Source: Ectopseudomonas composti
GTDB lineage: Bacteria > Pseudomonadota > Gammaproteobacteria > Pseudomonadales > Pseudomonadaceae
Length of the DNA stretch: 64,000 bases
Direction: 5' to 3'
Assembly: GCF_001567565.1 (NCBI RefSeq)
Contig: NZ_LSSW01000026.1
Location: 62,001 to 126,000 of the forward strand
The translations under genes and the position numbers were made by a program. How positions within the stretch are numbered: position 1 is the first letter of the stretch; each line of letters opens with the position of its first letter. The notes under the pieces were generated by a model. That model worked only from the letters and a program-made list of their open reading frames with translations, searched no databases and had not been told where the DNA came from. Shown piece after piece: positions 58,641 through 64,000 of this stretch.

Positions 58641-60413
58641 TCAGCGCACCCGATCCCGGCTCTGTACGGCCAAGTCCAGCGCCTTCTGCATGTCCAGTCG
58701 CGCCGAGCGACCAACGTCCTTGTCGCGCATCTTGTAGTTGCGCTCTGACGGCAGGATCGGCGCGGTCAGGTCTTCGGCGTCCATCGGCTCGAAGTCGTAA
58801 TCACCACCAATGGTCATGGCGCTGCGCCGCAGCAGCATGCGCACCTGTTCCGGCTGCAGGCGCGGATTGATCGACAGCATGGCGGCAACCACTCCGGTGA
58901 CCAGTGGCGTGGCGTAGGAGGTGCCGCAATGCACTTCGCCGATTGCGTCGGCTTCACGGGTGGAAGCACGGGCGCAGGCCGCCGCAGTAATGTCGACGCG
59001 CATGTCGACGTTCGACGAGTCGCGTTTGACCACGTAGCTCGGGTCGTCGATCTCGGCCTCTTTTTCCTGGCTGCGCTGATGTCCGCCGACCACCAGCAAC
59101 TGCTCGGTGATGAAGGAGGAGGGCAGGCGGTACTCGTCGCGGCCGGAGTAGGACGAACCGTTGCCGGCGGAGTTGATCACCAGCACGTCCGGGTGTTCCT
59201 CGCGCAGCCACAGGAAGAACTCTTCCAGCAACTCTTCGTAGCCGCTCATGGCGATGCCGGAGCGCACTAGCGAGTCGATTTCATCGCCCTCGACGTTACG
59301 CGTGCCGACGCGGTGGATGCCCCAGCTCCAGTTGAGTACGCGCACGCCGTCTTCGACCAGGTTCACCGACGCGGCGATATTGGCGGTGATGCCGGCATCC
59401 GAGTTGCGCTCGACGATGACCTCGAAGCCCTGGCTGGCCTTGTCCAGCCCACGCAGGAAACCGGTGTTGCCGCCTTTGTCCCAGTGTGCGGCGAGGATGC
59501 CGGCCACGGTGCTGCCGTGATTGTCCGGTTCGCCTGCGTCACGTGCATAGACGCAGGTGCGTGGTTTACCGTCTGGGCAGGCGCCGAGGTAATCGGTGAA
59601 ATCGGGCGCGTCGAAATCGACGTTGCGTTCGATCACGCCGATGCGGATCGGCTCGGCTTCAATGGGCGTATCACCCGCCGGGATACGCCGCTGGTAATAG
59701 TTCACCGCATCCATGAAGCGGTTCGCCGCCCATTCCTCGGAGTTCTTTTCCGGTTTGTGCGCCGGCTGACGCGCGGCTTCGCTTTCCTCGCCGCGCTCCG
59801 GTGCGCTTTCTTCCACCACCACGGCGTCGACGCTGGTTTCGTTGCCGATGCGCAGCACCAGCGCGTCGCGCTGGGTCAGGTTTTTCACCGGCAGGCGTAG
59901 CTGGTAGACGTTCAGCGGGGCAATGGCGCCTACCACCTCGGCATCGTACTTCTTGGCCAGGCGTCTGGCCTCGTCGAGGCCGTCGTGGCTTTCCTCGATC
60001 AGCAGGCTGACCAGATCGACGTAGGTGGTCAGGCCATCCATGTTCTTCGCCACTTCATCCGGGCCGGCTGCGAGCACATGGCTGCGATGCAGCGACAGCC
60101 ACACCGGATTGCTGGCGCGCGAGCCGTCCTCCAGCCACAGCGGGGCGCTGCGATGTTCGCCGCTGCTCAACTGCAGGCGCAGGCCGTCGCCACTGCGTTT
60201 GACGGCCGAGGCAGGCAGGGTGTCGTCGCCGAGCCGCAGCCTGGGCAGTTTCGCGCCCAGGCCACGTACCTTCAGGCACCACTCCTGCCGCTCGCTGGCG
60301 AGCAGGTCGCCGCAGCGTTGCAGGCTCTGGATACGCAAAGGCTCCTGAGCCTCAGCAAGCGGGCTGAGCACGGTCATGAGCAGAGCGGAGAGAAGGGCGC
60401 GGTTGGGCAGCAT
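58641..60413 (-). CDS. Exported S8 subtilase-like protein with Asp-to-Glu change
   Basis: A 590-residue protein with signal peptide MLPNRALLSALLMTVLSPLAEA. The N-terminal 250 residues have no recognised domain. The S8 domain follows, with His299 in DNHGSTVAG, the oxyanion Asn418 in INSAGNGSS and Ser499 in CGTSYATPLVTG. The expected Asp is Glu262 in RIGVIERNVDFDAPDF; the nearby Asp266 and Asp268 are possible substitutes. It may be an inactive or altered peptidase. It is divergent from a DUF1624 gene. Confidence 0.8.
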   Translation of the reverse strand: MLPNRALLSALLMTVLSPLAEAQEPLRIQSLQRCGDLLASERQEWCLKVRGLGAKLPRLRLGDDTLPASAVKRSGDGLRLQLSSGEHRSAPLWLEDGSRASNPVWLSLHRSHVLAAGPDEVAKNMDGLTTYVDLVSLLIEESHDGLDEARRLAKKYDAEVVGAIAPLNVYQLRLPVKNLTQRDALVLRIGNETSVDAVVVEESAPERGEESEAARQPAHKPEKNSEEWAANRFMDAVNYYQRRIPAGDTPIEAEPIRIGVIERNVDFDAPDFTDYLGACPDGKPRTCVYARDAGEPDNHGSTVAGILAAHWDKGGNTGFLRGLDKASQGFEVIVERNSDAGITANIAASVNLVEDGVRVLNWSWGIHRVGTRNVEGDEIDSLVRSGIAMSGYEELLEEFFLWLREEHPDVLVINSAGNGSSYSGRDEYRLPSSFITEQLLVVGGHQRSQEKEAEIDDPSYVVKRDSSNVDMRVDITAAACARASTREADAIGEVHCGTSYATPLVTGVVAAMLSINPRLQPEQVRMLLRRSAMTIGGDYDFEPMDAEDLTAPILPSERNYKMRDKDVGRSARLDMQKALDLAVQSRDRVR

Positions 60414-60578
60414 GGGGCAGGGTTCCGTGACGATGTCCTGCTTTTCCGACTGCCTTCGCTGTTCATCGTTCAGCCGGGGCCGAGCGCAGCGCGAGTGGTG
60501 AGCGCCACTGCAGATCACATCGCTACCAGTTAATTGTTATAGTATTACGTCCAATTCATGCCCCACTCGAAGCCTTTC

Positions 60579-61718
60579 ATGTCCTCCAATCGTCTGCTCT
60601 CGATCGACGCCTTGCGCGGTTTGGTCATCCTCTTCATGTTGCTCGATCACGTTCGCGAAACCTTCTACCTGCACCAGCAGGTCGGCGACCCGATGGACGT
60701 GACCGCCACCGACCCTGCACTGTTCTTCAGCCGCACCCTGGCGCATCTGTGTGCACCGGTGTTCATCCTGCTTACCGGGCTTTCCGCGTTCCTCTATGGG
60801 GAGAAGCAGATGAGCCGGGCGGCGACCAGCGCCTTTCTGTTCAAGCGCGGTTTGTTCCTCGTGGTGCTGGAGTTCACTCTGGTCAACTTCGCCTGGACCT
60901 TCCAGTTCCCGCCCACGGTGATCTACCTGCAGGTGATCTGGGCCATCGGCCTGAGCATGCTGGCGCTCGCTGTGCTGCTATGGTTGCCGCGAATGCTGCT
61001 GGCCATTCTTGGCCTGGCGCTGGTGGCCGGGCATAACCTGCTCGATGGACTGCACTTTGGCCCGGAGTCGGTGATGCACATTCCCTGGGCGATCCTGCAT
61101 GACCGTGGCTGGCTAGAGTTTTCCGACACGCTGCACCTCCGTACGTCGTACCCGGTGCTGCCATGGATCGGGGTGATCGCTCTGGGCTATGTGATTGGCC
61201 CCTGGTTCCGTTGGTCGAGCGCGCCCGAGCAGCGCCTGCAATGGCTGCGCAAGGCTGGCTTCAGCGCGCTGGCGCTGTTCGTCGCACTGCGCCTGATCAA
61301 TGGTTACGGCGAGAAACCCTGGGCATTCGAAGAGACCGGCCTGCAGACGCTGATGAGCCTGCTCAATATCACCAAGTACCCACCGTCGTTGCTGTTCCTG
61401 GCGCTGACGCTGGGCATCGGTTTGTTGCTGCTGGCGGTCTTCGAGCGCCGCAACGATGGACGCATGGTGCGTACCCTGGCTGTGTTCGGCAGTGCGCCGA
61501 TGTTCTTCTACCTGCTGCACCTGTATGTGCTGAAGCTGCTTTACATCGCTGCCTTCGCTATCTGGGGTGCGAACCAGGGGCATTACTTCGGCTTCGATTC
61601 GATGGGTTGGGTCTGGGCCGCGACGCTGGTGCTGGCCGTGGTTCTGTTTCCACCCACGCAATGGTTCGCTCGGCTCAAGGCGCGGCGTCGCGACATTCGC
61701 TGGTTGAAGTACCTCTGA
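60579..61718 (+). CDS. DUF1624 membrane protein (acyltransferase-like)
   Basis: A 379-residue polytopic membrane protein with about ten hydrophobic helices. It opens MSSNRLLSIDALRGLVILFM, the DUF1624/YeiB-like signature with LDHVRETF. A related protein family includes heparan-alpha-glucosaminide acetyltransferase-like enzymes, so an acyl-transfer role on a periplasmic substrate is a guess. An earlier in-frame ATG at 60558 exists, but a possible -10 (TATAGT, 60538-60543) would leave it almost no leader. Confidence 0.8.
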   Translation: MSSNRLLSIDALRGLVILFMLLDHVRETFYLHQQVGDPMDVTATDPALFFSRTLAHLCAPVFILLTGLSAFLYGEKQMSRAATSAFLFKRGLFLVVLEFTLVNFAWTFQFPPTVIYLQVIWAIGLSMLALAVLLWLPRMLLAILGLALVAGHNLLDGLHFGPESVMHIPWAILHDRGWLEFSDTLHLRTSYPVLPWIGVIALGYVIGPWFRWSSAPEQRLQWLRKAGFSALALFVALRLINGYGEKPWAFEETGLQTLMSLLNITKYPPSLLFLALTLGIGLLLLAVFERRNDGRMVRTLAVFGSAPMFFYLLHLYVLKLLYIAAFAIWGANQGHYFGFDSMGWVWAATLVLAVVLFPPTQWFARLKARRRDIRWLKYL

Positions 61719-61730
61719 GGGCAGTTGTCG

Positions 61731-61752
61731 TAGGGTGCGTATGCGCACCCTA
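61731..61752. repeat. Compact palindrome after the DUF1624 gene
   Basis: TAGGGTGCG/CGCACCCTA with loop TATG, 13 bp after the stop codon. No T-run follows, so it is more a repeat than a clear terminator. Confidence 0.5.
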
Positions 61753-61780
61753 GGTTCGCTCGGCATTGGCATTATGTGCG

Positions 61781-61844
61781 CTGTAGGAGTCCGCTTGCGG
61801 GCGATGGCTGCCTGACGCGATCGCCGGCAAAGCGGCTCCTACAG
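61781..61844. repeat. REP-like inverted pair
   Basis: CTGTAGGAGTCCGCTTGCGG and GGCAAAGCGGCTCCTACAG are the ends of an imperfect 64-bp inverted repeat (each arm about 25 bp). It matches the pseudomonad REPIN style and resembles the pair at 21903-21973. It lies between convergent genes. Confidence 0.8.
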
Positions 61845-61874
61845 ATTGGGCTTCGGACCGTCTCCAGAGTGAAT

Positions 61875-63926
61875 CTACAGCTTCATATTCACCGACAGAT
61901 AGGCCGAGCGACCGGGTGCCGGGGAGAACATCGGCTGGTCATCACCGCCCCAGAAGAAGTTGTCGAACCACACGTACTCATAGTCGCGATCGGTGAGGTT
62001 CTTCATCTGTAGGTCGAGGCTGGTGGTGGCCGACAGCTGATAGCGCACGTTGGCATCGAGTACCGCGAAGCCGCCGTACTTGCCTTGCTCGTTCTGCTCG
62101 TCGATGTAGTAGTCGCCCTGCGCGCGGGCCGACAGGCCGAAGCGCCAGGCGTCGTTGAACTGATAGTCGACACCCGCATTGCTGATGTAGCGCGGCGTGG
62201 AGAACACTTCCTTGCCCGCCAGCGATTGCCCATCAGCGGTCAATGCACTGACCACCTTGGCTTCCTGGATGGCATGCGAGCCCCACACCGTCCATTGATC
62301 GTTCAACTGCGCAGTGAGCTGCATGTCGATGCCGCGACGCTTGGTTTCACCCAGGCCGACGGTGGTGCCGGTGCTGGGCATGTTGGCCACTTCGTCGGTA
62401 GCTTCCTGTTGCCACACGGCAATGCGCGCTTCGGAGCCCGCGAAGGGTTTGAACTTCACCCCCACCTCCTTGCCGGTATTGATCGACGGCTTGTACGAGG
62501 CCTGGCCGGCGGTCATGTAGGCCGGTGCGGTCGACCCGGTGAGGATCTGGAAGGTGCGTCCCCAGTTGGCGTAGATGTTCAGATCTGGGGTGATGCTGTA
62601 CACCACGCTGAGCTTAGGCTGTTCGATCCAGCCGTAGTCCTGCAGCTCGGCCTTCTCGCCGTTCATCAGCTCGGTATTACCGGAGAACTTGTCGACCCGG
62701 TACGCCGGGATGATCTTCAACTGCTCGATGGGCTGGATGATCGCCTGGGCATAGGCGCCGGTGTTGTACAGCGTGTAGCTGTCGTCATTCTGCGTGCGCG
62801 CAGGCGCTGCGTCGAAATCGGTGGGAATGCTGAAGTTGTAGCGGTAGCGACGGTACTCGTTGTTCTGCTGCTCGTAGTTGATGCCGCCGTCCAGGGTCAG
62901 CATTTCGTGGGCACGCCAGGTCAGATTGCTCAGCATGCCGGTCTGGCGCTCCTGCCACTGGCGGCGCTGGCGCGGGGCGTTGCCGACCGGGTAGCTGGTG
63001 AAGGTCACGGTGCGGTCATCGTCGTAGCTGTTGTAGTACAGCTTGTTGCTCAGGCTCAGATCGTCGCTGAGCTGGAAGTCAGCATGCGCGCTGAGATGCT
63101 TCATGTCGCGGTCGTCGCCATCGTTGGCGTTCTTCTCCGGCGACTGCGAACGGCTCGCGGAAAGCTCCTGCGCGGTGAGAAAGCCTGGCTCCTCCGCCTG
63201 GTGGTGGTAGAGGCGGGCGACCACGCCGAGCTTGATGGTCTGCGCGTCATCGGTGACGAACCACTTGCCGCCCAGGGAGTATTTGTTGGAGTTGCTGTGG
63301 TCGCGGAAACCGTCGGAATCCTGCTTGGCCAGGAAGTAGTTCTGCGCGAAGTTGCCTTCCTCGTGGCCCACGGCCAGCTGGAATTCGCGGGTGTTGAAGC
63401 TGCCATAGGTCAGGCGGCCGTCGGTGTAATTACCGCCCTGGCGGGTGACGAAATTGATGTTGCCGCCGATGTTGTGCAGGCCGTAGCGCGGGTCGTTGGT
63501 GCCGCGCACCACTTCGATGTAGTCCAGGTCCAGCGGGAAGATCATGTCGATGAAACGCTGGTTGCCGCTGTTGACGTTGCTCGGCACGCCGTCGATCAGC
63601 GTCTTGATGCCATTGATGTAGCCCTCGCCGTTGAACGCGCGGAAGGTCACCTTGCCGGACTCGGCGCCCATGCGCGTCTCGGTCAGCTGAATGCCGGGCA
63701 TCTGGCCCACCAGCTCCCAGCTGTTCATCACGTTTTTGTCTTCGATCTTGTCGCTGCCCATGATGTCGACCGAGGTCAGGATGCTGTCGGTGCGCAGCGT
63801 GCCGCTGGCTTCGGGGGTGACATAGACCGAGCCGAGCGAGACGGTGGAGTTGCCGGACGAGGCGGCGTGAATCTGAGGCGTGACCAGGGCGGTCATGACG
63901 GCGATGGAGGCCGAAGTGGCTTTCAT
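61875..63926 (-). CDS. TonB-dependent outer-membrane receptor
   Basis: A 683-residue outer-membrane receptor. Signal peptide to about residue 21 (ending IHA), plug domain with VVRGTNDPRYGLHNIGGNINF, then a 22-stranded barrel. The C-terminus SAYLSVNMKL ends in Leu rather than the usual aromatic residue. It may import a siderophore or other ligand; the substrate is unknown and no Fur box is evident. AGGAAT precedes the ATG on the minus strand. The TonB motor (exbB-exbD) genes in this window may be unrelated. Confidence 0.9.
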   Translation of the reverse strand: MKATSASIAVMTALVTPQIHAASSGNSTVSLGSVYVTPEASGTLRTDSILTSVDIMGSDKIEDKNVMNSWELVGQMPGIQLTETRMGAESGKVTFRAFNGEGYINGIKTLIDGVPSNVNSGNQRFIDMIFPLDLDYIEVVRGTNDPRYGLHNIGGNINFVTRQGGNYTDGRLTYGSFNTREFQLAVGHEEGNFAQNYFLAKQDSDGFRDHSNSNKYSLGGKWFVTDDAQTIKLGVVARLYHHQAEEPGFLTAQELSASRSQSPEKNANDGDDRDMKHLSAHADFQLSDDLSLSNKLYYNSYDDDRTVTFTSYPVGNAPRQRRQWQERQTGMLSNLTWRAHEMLTLDGGINYEQQNNEYRRYRYNFSIPTDFDAAPARTQNDDSYTLYNTGAYAQAIIQPIEQLKIIPAYRVDKFSGNTELMNGEKAELQDYGWIEQPKLSVVYSITPDLNIYANWGRTFQILTGSTAPAYMTAGQASYKPSINTGKEVGVKFKPFAGSEARIAVWQQEATDEVANMPSTGTTVGLGETKRRGIDMQLTAQLNDQWTVWGSHAIQEAKVVSALTADGQSLAGKEVFSTPRYISNAGVDYQFNDAWRFGLSARAQGDYYIDEQNEQGKYGGFAVLDANVRYQLSATTSLDLQMKNLTDRDYEYVWFDNFFWGGDDQPMFSPAPGRSAYLSVNMKL

Positions 63927-64000
63927 GGGTATTCCTAGCGTTGCGTTTTATAAGTGAGGGGGAGGGTGTTCTGCTGGCTGCTGTCGAAAGGTATCGACGC

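Overview
The window is high-GC gammaproteobacterial DNA with the gene order of the Pseudomonas chromosome. It runs in the opposite direction to the P. aeruginosa PAO1 block from topA to the TetR gene next to tatD. A complete Na+-NQR operon, SthA, PsrA, LexA with twin SOS boxes, an RNase E with a long leader and the sRNA RgsA all fit Pseudomonas sensu lato. Several insertions absent from the P. aeruginosa order as I remember it, plus many REP-like palindromes, suggest a lineage of the mendocina/oleovorans/alcaligenes type; that placement is an inference.

Layout. 1-4.5 kb: 3' end of topA, two small conserved genes, the lexA-sulA SOS operon (minus) and divergent psrA. 4.6-7.5 kb: an L,D-transpeptidase, nagZ, methylthioinosine phosphorylase, a CsiV-like protein. 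7.5-12.5 kb: mfd (minus) and a long-form GAPDH (plus), back to back. 12.8-19.9 kb: nqrABCDEF-apbE-nqrM, the Na+-pumping NADH:quinone reductase with its flavin-inserting and iron-delivering factors. 20.2-23.6 kb: sthA, a glycerophosphodiesterase pair and a PilZ-domain protein. 23.7-27.5 kb: lolCDE lipoprotein export, and a DUF2062 protein. 27.6-34.4 kb: comEC, exbBD, lpxK, a Trm112-like protein, kdsB, an LMW phosphatase and murB, an envelope-biogenesis run with very tight or overlapping junctions. 34.5-41.4 kb: rne (minus) with its leader, divergent rluC, a HAD phosphatase, sppA, maf. 41.7-51.1 kb: yceD-rpmF-plsX-fabD-fabG-acpP-fabF-pabC-mltG-tmk-holB-pilZ, the classic fatty-acid synthesis cluster, followed by tatD.

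From 52 kb the region is more accessory: the sRNA rgsA, a class V aminotransferase, pvrA (TetR), a moaA-type radical SAM gene, a DUF347 membrane protein, a DUF4823 lipoprotein, a DUF1285 protein, a GNAT/LMW-phosphatase pair, a subtilase whose catalytic Asp is Glu, a DUF1624 membrane protein and a TonB-dependent receptor.

The genes share themes. Fatty-acid supply (fab cluster) sits near two fatty-acid-sensing TetR regulators (psrA, pvrA) and near rgsA, an RpoS-dependent sRNA reported to target acpP in P. aeruginosa. Envelope construction (lolCDE, lpxK, kdsB, murB, nagZ, mltG, L,D-transpeptidase) fills much of the rest. I found no CRISPR array, tRNA, rRNA, prophage or transposase. The most novel signal is a family of small palindromic mobile elements (three related copies at 41.4, 56.8 and 57.0 kb). 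Two copies are flanked by 4-bp direct repeats and sit directly upstream of genes. I also see two promoters placed so that yceD and rluC would have almost no 5' leader. I did not find a wholly new multi-gene system.
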